Origin: Leisingera sp. ANG-M1
GTDB lineage: Bacteria; Pseudomonadota; Alphaproteobacteria; Rhodobacterales; Rhodobacteraceae
Assembly (NCBI RefSeq): GCF_000813745.1
Contig: NZ_JWLC01000008.1
Location: 124,001-188,000 of the forward strand
Direction: 5' to 3'
Length of the DNA stretch: 64,000 bases
Part shown: piece by piece, positions 1 through 9,462 of the stretch
Numbering within the stretch: the first letter of the stretch is position 1
Layout of the letters: each line of letters begins with the position of its first letter
Translations under genes and position numbers: made by a program
The notes under the pieces: generated by a model
Seen by the model: the letters and a program-made list of their open reading frames with translations, nothing else
Databases searched by the model: none
Told to the model about the DNA's origin: nothing

Positions 1-205
1 TGAACAGCGCCACCGGCACCAGCGTGAAGGTCGACAGCGAGTCGACGATGTTCACCACCAGCTGCTCGACCCCGCTCATGCCGCCGAACAGCATGTAGGC
101 GCCGATGAGGTTCACCAGCAGGAAGGAGAAGGCGACCGGCAGCCCCAGCATCATGAAGGTGAGCAAGCCGCCGGTGATCAGGGCGATAACCCAATACCAT
201 TCCAT
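1..205 (-). CDS. dctM: TRAP transporter large permease DctM (partial, N-terminus only)
   Basis: The first 68 residues of a TRAP large (M) subunit are present; the rest lies beyond the left edge. The protein starts MEWYWVIALITGG and has the hydrophobic, glycine-rich first segments typical of DctM (LGLPVAFSFLLVNLIGAYM). DctM forms the inner-membrane channel that works with DctQ and the periplasmic binding protein DctP, driven by the sodium or proton gradient. The ATG follows the dctQ stop by one base (TGACATG), so the two are probably translationally coupled. It is the last visible gene of a leftward dctP-dctQ-dctM set next to aromatic-catabolic genes, so an aromatic or other organic acid is the likely cargo (inference). 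Confidence 0.85.
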   Translation of the reverse strand, partial: MEWYWVIALITGGLLTFMMLGLPVAFSFLLVNLIGAYMLFGGMSGVEQLVVNIVDSLSTFTLVPVALF

Positions 206-206
206 G

Positions 207-710
207 TCAGGCCCCTTTCGCCTGGACAATTGTCCGCAGGAGTTTGCCGGCAAACTGCAGAGCCATCAGCAGCATCACGCCGGGAAAGATGAGTGAGATC
301 CAGTATTTCTGCGGCGCCATGACCGAGGCTTCGCGCACACCGGTGGCGGCCTGGTCCAGCACCACCTGCAGCCCGGCATAGGCCAGCGCCAGGCACAGCA
401 GGGCACCTGCGGTGTTGTTGAAGACCGCCAGCAGCAGCTTGGGGCCGCTGCGCACTGCGTCATAGATCAGGTCAATGGTCACATGCTGGTTCTTCTCCAG
501 CAGGTAAGGCGCCCCCAGGAAAGTCAGGTAGACCAGCCCGTATTCGGCAACCTCGATCACCCACAGCCGGGAGACGCCAAGGAAAGTGCGCGAGAAGACC
601 TCGAAAAAGATGATGAGAGCGATCACTGACAAGACGCAGGCCCCCAGGACCGCCAATATCAGGTTGATCCGGCTCAGCAGCCGGCTGCTTCGTTCGTATA
701 GTTCTGGCAT
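207..710 (-). CDS. dctQ: TRAP transporter small permease DctQ
   Basis: A 167-residue integral membrane protein with four predicted membrane segments (about residues 15-37, 48-68, 88-110 and 130-150), the standard layout of the TRAP small (Q) subunit. The start chosen is MPELYERSSR at 710; the open frame runs 17 residues further upstream but that extension does not resemble the family. DctQ pairs with DctM in the inner membrane and is essential for TRAP transport. It lies between dctP, about 70 bases upstream, and dctM, one base downstream, in the order usual for TRAP operons. Confidence 0.85.
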   Translation of the reverse strand: MPELYERSSRLLSRINLILAVLGACVLSVIALIIFFEVFSRTFLGVSRLWVIEVAEYGLVYLTFLGAPYLLEKNQHVTIDLIYDAVRSGPKLLLAVFNNTAGALLCLALAYAGLQVVLDQAATGVREASVMAPQKYWISLIFPGVMLLMALQFAGKLLRTIVQAKGA

Positions 711-778
711 GGGGCTTGTCCCGTTTGAACAAAGGGCCGGGCGCAGCTGCCCGGCCCTCAATCGGTGTGGGGCTGTCG

Positions 779-1750
779 TTATTCGCTCAGCATCTGGCGC
801 AGTTCGGCGGCGGTTTCCGGGTCAATTGACTTGGCGACGGTTTCCCAGGCGGACTCCATGGCCAGGCCCTGGTATTTCTCCTGCTCGGCCGCGGGCAGAT
901 CATAAAGGGCATAGCCGGCCGCCTCCATCTCGCCGAAGGCGTCGCTGATCACGCCGCTCCAGCTGGCGTCGATACGCGGCGCGAGGTCGTTGCGGACAAA
1001 GTCGACGATGCGGGCCTGCAGCTCTTCCGGCACCTCGTTCCAGGCGTCCTGGTTGACCACAGCGTTAAAGCCGCCCTGGTAGAAGCCCGGGGTCACAACC
1101 TGTTTCACCACACCCTTGAACTGGTCGCCCCAGCCCACCGGGCCGAAGACAAACCCGTCAATCGCGCCGCGCTCCATGGCGGTGTAGATCTCGCCGATCG
1201 GCAGCACCAGCGGCGCTGCGCCCAGGGCTTCGACCATCGGCTGCACGGTCGGGAAAGAGCGGATGCGGCGGCCCTTCAGGTCTTCCAGGGTTTCAATCGG
1301 CTCGCGCAGGTAGAAGTGGAACTTGATCTCCGAGGCCGGCACCGCGCCCAGGTAGAACAGCCCGCTGCCTTCGTGCAGCGCTTGCATCTTCTCGTTGAAG
1401 CCCGCCGCGTTCACGCCGTCATAGCCTGCATTGGTGAAGTAGCGGGTCTTGGCCGCCGGAACCAGGCCCGCATAGAAGCTGGGGTCGGTGAAGGCGATAT
1501 CGATGGCGCCGTTGCGGGCGGCGTCGGCCTGGCCGAACATCTGGATCACTTCCGGGCCGCCGCGCCAGTTGATCTGGAACTCGCCCTCGAATTTGGCGTT
1601 GATCTCGTCAATGAAGATCTTGAACCCGTGCGACAGGTTGTGGGTCTTCGGGGTCATCGTCACCGCGTTCATGGTGATCTCTTCCGCAACCGCAACAGGG
1701 GCCATCATCATGGCGCCAACGGCGGCAAACGAGGTAAGAAGGCTCTTCAT
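779..1750 (-). CDS. dctP: TRAP transporter substrate-binding protein DctP
   Basis: A 323-residue periplasmic solute-binding protein of the DctP family. The N-terminus MKSLLTSFAAVGAMMMAPVAVA is a clear signal peptide ending near AVA-EE. A GRRIRSFP motif around residue 160 carries the arginine that in this family clamps a substrate carboxylate. Two in-frame ATGs lie two codons apart; the second (1750) is chosen because AAGGGAG sits six or seven bases upstream of it, against one base for the first. It delivers substrate to DctQM. The co-directional aromatic-catabolic genes upstream suggest an aromatic carboxylate cargo, but family membership alone cannot name the ligand. Confidence 0.85.
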   Translation of the reverse strand: MKSLLTSFAAVGAMMMAPVAVAEEITMNAVTMTPKTHNLSHGFKIFIDEINAKFEGEFQINWRGGPEVIQMFGQADAARNGAIDIAFTDPSFYAGLVPAAKTRYFTNAGYDGVNAAGFNEKMQALHEGSGLFYLGAVPASEIKFHFYLREPIETLEDLKGRRIRSFPTVQPMVEALGAAPLVLPIGEIYTAMERGAIDGFVFGPVGWGDQFKGVVKQVVTPGFYQGGFNAVVNQDAWNEVPEELQARIVDFVRNDLAPRIDASWSGVISDAFGEMEAAGYALYDLPAAEQEKYQGLAMESAWETVAKSIDPETAAELRQMLSE

Positions 1751-2278
1751 TGTCATACTCCCTTTGATGTGAGCCGGCCCGCCCGGCCTGACGGCAGGAC
1801 AAACCGATCCAGTCCCATCCGGGCTTTCCGGCGGGATGGTGTGAATTGATGTCCGGTGAGGGGGGCTTAGGACGGCCTCAAGACCTAGGGGCCGGACCTA
1901 ATGCCGTGATCGGACAGTTCCGCGTGTTTCGTCTTTGCGCGCCAGCACCCGTGGCGGCTCAGGGCCTCTTCAGCAGGCCCCGGGAGAGCGCGGGCTTCCA
2001 TTGCGCCGGGCTTCTGCAATTTGCCCGTTGGCCTATGGCCTGCCTCCCGGATGGCAGGTTACTGAGCGGTCCGGCCGAAAGGTAATGAATTGGCGGCCCG
2101 GCGGTATAACCAAGCGATAGTGTCGCCTCCTTCTGTCTGGCTTTTGCCCGCGGCGGGGGCCGGGACATCTTGCAAAGGTCGGCTTTCAAGCTGACAAAGG
2201 CCGCTGAGCTGATCCACTGTTTTTCTCTTTGTTTTCATAATTGTAATCTTGGCTCCAAGTGGCCTCGCGGTATGCGTG
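1751..2278 (-). other. Long gene-free stretch upstream of dctP
   Basis: About 530 bases between the amidase stop and dctP with no convincing gene. Short open frames on both strands have no recognisable product and no good ribosome site. Small inverted repeats are present, for example GGGCCT/AGGCCC near 1968-1985. The length and the lack of a clear terminator suggest that dctPQM has its own promoter here, but no promoter could be assigned by eye. Confidence 0.4.
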
Positions 2279-3628
2279 TCAGGCAGGCGGCCGCAGCATG
2301 TCTTCGATCTCAGCGGCCAGGCCGAGCAGGGCTTCATCGCTGCCGGAGGGGGCAACCAGTTGAACGCCAACAGGAAGTTCCGAGCCGGTCAGATGGTGAA
2401 CCGGCAGCGACAGCGCGGGCGTTCCGGCCAGATTGAAGGGGGCGGTATAGGCCATCAGCGCCTGCCGTTCCGATCCGCTCCAGCTTCCGATTGCCAGATC
2501 CTTCTGGCCGCGCAGGGGGGCGGTGCAAGGGCATGTGGGGAGAATCAGGAAATCGTAGTCTTCGAAAAGCTGCTCGAGATCGGACTGGAACTGCCAGGTC
2601 CGTTGGCGGGCCTCTGTCAGATCGGAGATGGTTTTCGCTTGCGCCAATTCGATCCGCGAGGCGGTCTCGGCCTGATAGGTCTCGCGGATGAACTCCGGAT
2701 CATGCCGCGCGCTGTGCTCGGTGCCGGCCTCGACGAGCACGGTGTCGGCAAAGGCATCGAACAGGCCGTCGAACATGTCCGTATCCTGCAAAGGTGTAAT
2801 GCGGGCCAATGGTTCTAGCTGTCGACAGAAGGCCTCGAAGGCGGCGGCGGTGGCTGCATCAGTTGGGACCGGTCGCAGGTAAGGGAAGGCGGCGATCCGG
2901 AGCTTTTCCGGCGGGCGCTGCGGCGCCATTCCAAATACAGCGGATAGCGTAAGGACGTCTTCCATTGCAGCGCCAAGGATCCCAGGGTGGTCCAATGACT
3001 TTGCCAGCGGGAAAATCCCTTGCGAGGACAGCCGGTTATAAGTTGGTTTGAACCCTACGGTGCCGCATAGGGCTGCTGGAATGCGGACCGAACCGCCGGT
3101 GTCGGTGCCCAGCCCGGCGCTTACCGCACCATAGGCGATGGCCGCCGCCATGCCGCCGCTGGAGCCGCCGGGGATCCGGGATGTGTCATGCGGGTTGAGG
3201 GTGTCGCCAAAGGTTTCGCTGGCCGTAGTGACGCCCCAGGCGAATTCGTGGGTGGTGGTTTTGCCGGTGATGATGGCGCCCGCCTCGCGCAGGGTCCGCA
3301 CCACGGCGGCATCGCGGTCAGGCACATTGCCGACAAAGGCCTGCGAACCATAGCGGGTCTCGCAGCCAGCGGTGTCGATCATATCCTTGACCGCAACCGG
3401 CACCCCTTCCAGCGGGCGGGGGGTGCCGTTCTTGTAGCGCTGCTCGCTTTCGGTTGCCGCGATTAGCGCATCTTTCCTGTTCAGCACCGAGAAGGCGTTG
3501 ATGTCGATCCGGCAGCGCTTGGCCCGGGCCAGGGCTTCACGGGCGGCGTCCATCGCGCTGAGTTCCCCGCTTTTGAGCCCGGCGAGGGTATCGGGGACCG
3601 AAAGCGCGCGCTCCTTGCCCCGCAGCAT
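2279..3628 (-). CDS. Amidase signature family hydrolase
   Basis: A 449-residue protein of the amidase signature family, which hydrolyses amides with a Ser-cisSer-Lys triad. All three parts are visible: Lys81 in AVKDMIDT, the GGSSGG box at 154-159, and nucleophile Ser180 in GTDTGGSVRIP. The length is normal for the family. The ATG (3628) overlaps the stop of the upstream reductase as TGATG; a GTG one codon earlier is less likely. It sits in the catabolic operon, so it may release ammonia from a carboxamide substrate or an amide intermediate. Family members are too diverse for the substrate to be named, and GatA is unlikely because gatB and gatC are absent here. Confidence 0.8.
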   Translation of the reverse strand: MLRGKERALSVPDTLAGLKSGELSAMDAAREALARAKRCRIDINAFSVLNRKDALIAATESEQRYKNGTPRPLEGVPVAVKDMIDTAGCETRYGSQAFVGNVPDRDAAVVRTLREAGAIITGKTTTHEFAWGVTTASETFGDTLNPHDTSRIPGGSSGGMAAAIAYGAVSAGLGTDTGGSVRIPAALCGTVGFKPTYNRLSSQGIFPLAKSLDHPGILGAAMEDVLTLSAVFGMAPQRPPEKLRIAAFPYLRPVPTDAATAAAFEAFCRQLEPLARITPLQDTDMFDGLFDAFADTVLVEAGTEHSARHDPEFIRETYQAETASRIELAQAKTISDLTEARQRTWQFQSDLEQLFEDYDFLILPTCPCTAPLRGQKDLAIGSWSGSERQALMAYTAPFNLAGTPALSLPVHHLTGSELPVGVQLVAPSGSDEALLGLAAEIEDMLRPPA

Positions 3629-4749
3629 CACCAGATGGCCTCCAGCAGCTTGTCCAGTTTGCTGGCAGCATCCCCGCCCAGATCGGCGACCTCGTTGGAG
3701 TAGCTTTCCTGCAGCAAGCGGGAGACTTCCGGCAGTTTATCGCGGGACAGACCAAAGGCGCTGATCTTGCTGGGCAGACCCAGCGAATGGACCGCCTGTT
3801 CAATCCGGTCTGCCAGCGCCTGAGCGGCATCGCCGCGTTCACCGGCCGCCACAAACCCGTTCAGCTTCTCGCCGTACATTTCAGCACAGGCGCGGATCAC
3901 CGGCGCCAGCGTGATGCACGACGTCATGCTGTGCGGCAGTTCGAACGTGCCGCCAAGGATGTGGCCGATACGGTGGCTGAGGCCATAGATCATTGAGGCA
4001 GGTGTGAAATAACAGTACCAGCCGCCCAGCTGCAGCTGTACGAGGTCCGCGTCGGTTATGAGGCCTTGCGCCAAAGCTTCTTGCGTGCTGAGCTCTGCAG
4101 GCCAGCGTTCCAGCACCGACAAAAAGCGGTTCACGCCGTCGGCAGCGATGATCGCGTGCGGGTGGTCCGCCGCAACCTTGCGCATGCCTTCGACGGCATG
4201 GTCGATGCCCTTGATGGCGGAGGACAGCAGCAGCCCGCGCGGCGCGGTGCGCAGCAGCACCGGGTCCAGTGCAACAACCTTGGGCGTGGTTTCCCGCACC
4301 GCGTAGCTGCGTTTGAACAGCTGCGGGCCGTCGGTCTCGGTGATGCCGAAGTAATGGGAATATTCCGAGCCGGAGACCGTGGTCGGCAGGGCAGCGATAG
4401 GCAGATAGCGCCCGGCCTCCTGGTGGTGCAGGTAAGAAACCGCCTTGGCCGCGTCCAGTACCGAGCCGCCGCCAACAGCGATGATCGAGCCCGCGTTCAG
4501 CCGTTTGCACTCCTCCAGCGCCGCGCGGATGCCAGTGTCGGGCGCATGCGCGGGCAGGTCGGTGACCAGGCCCAGGTGCGTTTCGGCCAGAAGCGGCAGC
4601 ACATATTCCTGCGCCAATGCTTCCAGCACATCGGCCACAAAGACTACCGGACGTGTGATGCCGAATTCCGGAAACCGGCTCAAAGAGGCCGGCAGGCTGT
4701 TCTCGCCCCAGAGGATTGTTTCTTGCGGTAGGGAAATGAAGTGGCCCAT
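3628..4749 (-). CDS. Maleylacetate reductase-like iron-type alcohol dehydrogenase family protein
   Basis: A 373-residue member of the iron-containing alcohol dehydrogenase superfamily, closest in pattern to maleylacetate reductases, which reduce maleylacetate to 3-oxoadipate with NAD(P)H. The nucleotide-binding GGGS motif is at 93-96, and the GLSHRIGHILGGTFELPH block (His259, His263, His273) matches the HHKxxHVLGGTFxLPH type. The position four residues before His184, an Asp metal ligand in true Fe-alcohol dehydrogenases, is Lys180, which argues for the metal-independent reductase branch. The start at ATG 4749 has GAGG six bases upstream; a GTG at 4761 lacks a good site. It lies between the dioxygenase and the amidase, consistent with feeding the pcaIJF lower pathway. 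Confidence 0.72.
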   Translation of the reverse strand: MGHFISLPQETILWGENSLPASLSRFPEFGITRPVVFVADVLEALAQEYVLPLLAETHLGLVTDLPAHAPDTGIRAALEECKRLNAGSIIAVGGGSVLDAAKAVSYLHHQEAGRYLPIAALPTTVSGSEYSHYFGITETDGPQLFKRSYAVRETTPKVVALDPVLLRTAPRGLLLSSAIKGIDHAVEGMRKVAADHPHAIIAADGVNRFLSVLERWPAELSTQEALAQGLITDADLVQLQLGGWYCYFTPASMIYGLSHRIGHILGGTFELPHSMTSCITLAPVIRACAEMYGEKLNGFVAAGERGDAAQALADRIEQAVHSLGLPSKISAFGLSRDKLPEVSRLLQESYSNEVADLGGDAASKLDKLLEAIW

Positions 4750-4838
4750 GCTGTGCCTCACCCGTTCGAAATGTTTGGAAATTCAAGATGCCAGGCCGGC
4801 GGTCGAGGGTGCGCCGCCGGCCTGTCCGCACTTGGCGC

Positions 4839-6005
4839 TTAGTCCGGCAGCCGGGGAGTGGGTGCCGGCCGCAGCGCTGCGGCGCGTTCGATTTCGGTGC
4901 GGTCCGCTTCATGCTCTTCCGAAAGACAAAGCGACTGGCCCAGCGAATCCGCGTCTTCGTCGATGGTGAAGTCCGAGGGCGTGGAGACGGCGCAGATATG
5001 GCCATCCGGGTCCAGGAAGTGGAACTGCTGCGAATAGACCGCGTTCTGGATGCCGGAAACCTCGACGCCCGATTTGATCAGGCGGTCGCGTTGGTCGGCC
5101 AAGGCGGCGTCGTTTTCCACTTCGAGGGTGAAGTGGTGGGTGAGGCCGGTGCCCAGGCGGCCCTTGGCATAGTTGGGCAGGCCAAAGAACGTCAGCACCG
5201 AGCCCGGCGACAGATCGTCATCGCAGGCGTAGTAGTAGTGGGTGCCGCCTTTTTCATCCAAGTAATCGGTCTTTTTGATCAGGTGCAGGCCAACGGTTTC
5301 GACAAAGAACTTTTCGGTCCGTTCGGCGTTGCTGGAGATCGAGGTGATGTGGTGGAAGCCGCGCATCGCATAGTCGCTGGTGATGGTGCTGCAGTCATGC
5401 GGCCAGGTTTCCGAGGCCACCGCCAGCTCGCTGCGGCCGCCGACCAGGTTTTCCTCCGGCTGCGGGCAGAACTTGGAGCCCAGCACGGCCTCGTCGTGGC
5501 CGAAGCCCGGTTCGGAGGTAGCGATTTCGATGATCGCGCCATCGGGGTCGCGCAGATAGATCGCGTGGAAATAGTTGCGGTTGTAGGGGCCGGTGCAATG
5601 GATGCCCATGTCGGTCAGGCGGCGCTTCCATTTCAGCAGGCCGTTGCGGTTCGGCACATGCAGCGCCAGGTGGTGGTTGGTGCCGGCACCCCAGCGGCCC
5701 TTGGGATCGCCGACACGCGGGTTGGCAACGCCGTCCTTGGTGGCATCCGGGTCCACAAAGCCTTTCTCGGGCATCATGTAGAAAATCGGGTTCCACTCGA
5801 CATAGGTCACGGTCTCGGTGCGCTTGGGCTCGCCTGGGAACTGCTCAAAGCCAAAAGTGACCACCGGCAGATGCGCATCATTGTGGTGCACGGTGCGCTT
5901 CAGCACCTTCATCCCCAGCGCCTTGGTATAGAACTCCTCCGAGCGCCGGATGTTTGAGCAAACGAAAGTCTGGCTGTTGACGCCATTGATCGTCATGTTG
6001 TTCAT
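4839..6005 (-). CDS. Ring-cleaving dioxygenase, VOC/glyoxalase superfamily (PcpA/LinE-like)
   Basis: A 388-residue protein made of four beta-alpha-beta modules, the layout of hydroquinone-type ring-cleaving dioxygenases. Module 2 has NHHLALH (His111, His112) and ends IIEIATSEP (Glu160). Module 3 begins GFHHITSIS (His218, His219). Module 4 has THHFTLE (His290, His291) but ends ICAVSTP, with Ala339 where a glutamate ligand would be. Module 1 begins GVNSQTF with no histidine. A complete His-His-Glu set is therefore available only from modules 2 and 3. GGAG precedes the ATG by seven bases. The expected reaction is Fe(II)-dependent ring opening of a hydroquinone-like intermediate, giving a precursor of maleylacetate; the exact substrate is unknown. 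Confidence 0.7.
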   Translation of the reverse strand: MNNMTINGVNSQTFVCSNIRRSEEFYTKALGMKVLKRTVHHNDAHLPVVTFGFEQFPGEPKRTETVTYVEWNPIFYMMPEKGFVDPDATKDGVANPRVGDPKGRWGAGTNHHLALHVPNRNGLLKWKRRLTDMGIHCTGPYNRNYFHAIYLRDPDGAIIEIATSEPGFGHDEAVLGSKFCPQPEENLVGGRSELAVASETWPHDCSTITSDYAMRGFHHITSISSNAERTEKFFVETVGLHLIKKTDYLDEKGGTHYYYACDDDLSPGSVLTFFGLPNYAKGRLGTGLTHHFTLEVENDAALADQRDRLIKSGVEVSGIQNAVYSQQFHFLDPDGHICAVSTPSDFTIDEDADSLGQSLCLSEEHEADRTEIERAAALRPAPTPRLPD

Positions 6006-6266
6006 GGATTTTCTCCTGATTTCATGGGGCTATGCCCATATCTGGTTGGTTCGCGCACACGGGGCATTGGCCGCGTGGCCGGAGGGTCAGTCCGCGCGTT
6101 TCGGGTGTTTCGTGATCTCGAAGCGGTCTTGGTTCGGGGCGCTGGCGGCCGGGGCAATGCACCGTTGCGGGCCAGGCGCTGGCAGGGGGCAGAGCGGATA
6201 AGGTTTCAGCTGGCAGGCTTTGGGGGAAGCGATGGCCTGGGGCGGCCATCGCCGGTGTTTGGTGCG

Positions 6267-6839
6267 TTACTCGGCTTCGGACTCTTTGCCGATGCCCATC
6301 CGCGGCAGCACGTCATGCCCTTCCATGCGGTGCTTGATGACGGCGGCGATGTGGACAACAACCACCGCCAGCATCGTGTAGGCGACCCACAAGTGCCAGG
6401 TGGCCAGCAGGTTCTCGAGCACTTCGCTTTCGATGGTCGGGAACAGCTTGGGCATCGCAATGCCGCCCCACCAGGTCACGCCGTGGCCGCCGAAATCGGT
6501 CTCAGCCCAGCCGATGAACACCGCCATCGCGGGCAGGATATACAGCAGCGCGTGGCCGATCTTGGAACCCTTGGCCTCCAGCGGCGACAGCCCCTCGGGC
6601 TCGGCCGGGCGCGGTGCGGTCAGCAAGAGCACAAAGCGCCAGATCAGCAGCATGCCGATAGTCACGCCGGTCCAGATATGCAGGTCGAACAGAGTTTCCT
6701 GCAGCGGGCTGTCTTCTTCGACAAGCTCCACCATCGAATAGCCGCAGACCCACATGAAGAGAAAGCCTGCAGCCATCAGCCAGTGCAGCATCCGCGCTGT
6801 CTTGCTATATTTGGTGACCGTTTGGTCTGTTGTCGCCAT
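6267..6839 (-). CDS. Cytochrome b561-type diheme membrane protein
   Basis: A 190-residue membrane protein with four predicted helices (about residues 14-32, 48-70, 92-110 and 145-168). Histidines suited to heme b ligation occur in RMLHWLM, LFDLHIW, TWHLWV and VVVHIAA, as in the cytochrome b561/hydrogenase cytochrome b family. These proteins move electrons between quinol and a redox partner at the inner membrane. The start MATTDQTV at 6839 has GGAGGA about eight bases upstream; a longer frame to 6920 lacks support. Its place between the ring-cleaving dioxygenase and the decarboxylase is unusual and suggests an electron-transfer step in the pathway, but no partner dehydrogenase is visible nearby. 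Confidence 0.75.
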   Translation of the reverse strand: MATTDQTVTKYSKTARMLHWLMAAGFLFMWVCGYSMVELVEEDSPLQETLFDLHIWTGVTIGMLLIWRFVLLLTAPRPAEPEGLSPLEAKGSKIGHALLYILPAMAVFIGWAETDFGGHGVTWWGGIAMPKLFPTIESEVLENLLATWHLWVAYTMLAVVVVHIAAVIKHRMEGHDVLPRMGIGKESEAE

Positions 6840-6948
6840 CTTCCTATCCTCCCTGGGTAGCGGCTGTCGTTTAGATGCACCGATTGGCTCTGCGCCCGGG
6901 GTGCGGGGCAGATTGGCCAACCGGCAGGGCCGGGATGAAGTCCGGCGG

Positions 6949-7914
6949 TTAGAAGGGGCCGATCTTCAGCAGCTTTTCGGCGTTCTTGTGGGCGATCTTC
7001 TCTTTGGTGGCCGCTGGCAGATCCACGGCGTTGAACCAGTCGGCTCCCAGCTTGTTGCTGACAAAGGGGTAGTCGACCGAGAACATCACCCGGTCCTCGC
7101 CCATCACCGACAGCGCCAGGCGCAGCAGGTCATCCGAGAAGAATGCGCTGGTTGTGATCCAGAAATTATCGTTGAAGTACTGCTGGACAGGTTTCTGCAG
7201 CTTGCCCTTGGTGATCGCGGTCAGATCGTCGCCGAAGCGGTAGTAGTAGAAGGGGATCGCCTCGCCCATATGGCCGATGATGATCTGCAGCTTCGGGTAT
7301 TTGTCAAAGATCCCGCGGCAGACCAGGCGCAGCGAGCAAATGGCCACTTCCTGGTGCCAGCCATAGCCTGGCCCGCTGAGGATGTTGCTGACCCATTGGT
7401 CATCCAGGTCGTTGTAATACAGATCCTTGGCCGCATCGGTGGCAAAGTTCGGGTGGATGTAGATCGGAACCCCCAGCGCCTCAGCCCGTTCCAGCAGCGG
7501 CGCATACATCGGGTCGTCCAGGAACTTCCCGTTGGTGAAGCCATAGACCATGGTGCCGAGGAAACCGTAGTCGCGCACGGTGCGTTCCAGCTCATCGGCT
7601 GAGGCCTCGGGCGAGGCCAGCGGCAGTACCGAGAAAGCGCGGAACCGGTCCGGGTAGGCAGGGATCACCTCTTTCGCCAGCCAGTCGTTGATCTTACGCG
7701 CAAAGGCGATGCCTTCTTCGCTGGGCAGGTTTTGGGCGCCGGGGGTCAGCGCCGACAGCACCTGGATGTCGATACCGGCCTCATCCATATGGGCAATCCG
7801 GCCAGCGCCCACATCGTTGATGTCAAACCGGGGATAGCCTTTGGCAAATTTGATGCCGTTCAGCTCTTGCATCTCGGGGGTCGCAAAATGCTCCTCCAGA
7901 CCAATCAAGAACAT
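6949..7914 (-). CDS. Amidohydrolase-2 family decarboxylase (gamma-resorcylate/ACMSD-like)
   Basis: A 321-residue metal-dependent amidohydrolase-2 protein of the ACMSD group, closest in motif pattern to gamma-resorcylate (2,6-dihydroxybenzoate) decarboxylases. It starts with LEEHFATPEM (Glu8, His9), then IYIHPN near residue 150, IIIGHMGEAIP near 220, and FSVDYPF with the catalytic-type Asp near 280. These enzymes decarboxylate hydroxybenzoates without a cofactor other than a divalent metal. The ATG has AAGGAG six bases upstream. It is the first gene of the leftward operon containing cytochrome b561, dioxygenase, reductase and amidase. The likely role is to convert a dihydroxybenzoate to a dihydroxybenzene (hydroquinone or resorcinol type) before ring cleavage; a post-cleavage role as in ACMSD is the alternative. 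Confidence 0.75.
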   Translation of the reverse strand: MFLIGLEEHFATPEMQELNGIKFAKGYPRFDINDVGAGRIAHMDEAGIDIQVLSALTPGAQNLPSEEGIAFARKINDWLAKEVIPAYPDRFRAFSVLPLASPEASADELERTVRDYGFLGTMVYGFTNGKFLDDPMYAPLLERAEALGVPIYIHPNFATDAAKDLYYNDLDDQWVSNILSGPGYGWHQEVAICSLRLVCRGIFDKYPKLQIIIGHMGEAIPFYYYRFGDDLTAITKGKLQKPVQQYFNDNFWITTSAFFSDDLLRLALSVMGEDRVMFSVDYPFVSNKLGADWFNAVDLPAATKEKIAHKNAEKLLKIGPF

Positions 7915-7986
7915 ATATGTCTCCTTACGAGCCTTCCGCCGCGGACTTGGCTGACATCCGACAGCCTCTCCGGACCCTGTGTTAAG

Positions 7987-8020
7987 CTCCGGACGCCGGG
8001 CGGTAGCCCTGCGTCCGGAG
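7987..8020 (-). other. Long hairpin upstream of the decarboxylase operon
   Basis: CTCCGGACGC at 7987-7996 pairs perfectly with GCGTCCGGAG at 8011-8020, and the loop contains a further GGGC/GCCC pair. It lies 73 bases upstream of the decarboxylase ATG and is not followed by a T run on the minus strand, so it is not a simple terminator. It may be a leader structure or an operator. Confidence 0.5.
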
Positions 8021-8187
8021 TTGGCCTGTCCTGCACGCCGCCACGCAGATGCGATGCGCAGAGACCGGCCGTTTCCCAGGCTATCTATGAATGAGGGGCT
8101 GCGGTCCGTCGATTGAATGTTGGAACAGGCGGCTTGTGCCTTTGGTTATATGCCTTTGTTTCTAATGCCTTGGGTTCACGCAGCAGA

Positions 8188-8216
8188 AAGGCCCCGCCGG
8201 AAACCGGCAGGGCCTT
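8188..8216 (-). terminator. Terminator after pcaF
   Basis: AAGGCCCCGCCGG (8188-8200) pairs with CCGGCAGGGCCTT (8204-8216) around a three-base loop, with one mismatch. It lies 30 bases after the pcaF stop, and TTTC follows on the minus strand. It probably separates pcaIJF from the decarboxylase operon. Confidence 0.7.
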
Positions 8217-8245
8217 GAGTTACAAGAGACTGTTTCAGAGGCGGA

Positions 8246-9448
<1,203 letters not shown>

Positions 9449-9462
9449 AAATGGACCTCCTG

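Noticed and set aside
4788-5957. A 389-residue open frame on the plus strand opposite the ring-cleaving dioxygenase gene
   Set aside because: It has no recognisable domain and an unnatural composition; it is the mirror frame of a well-supported gene on the minus strand.
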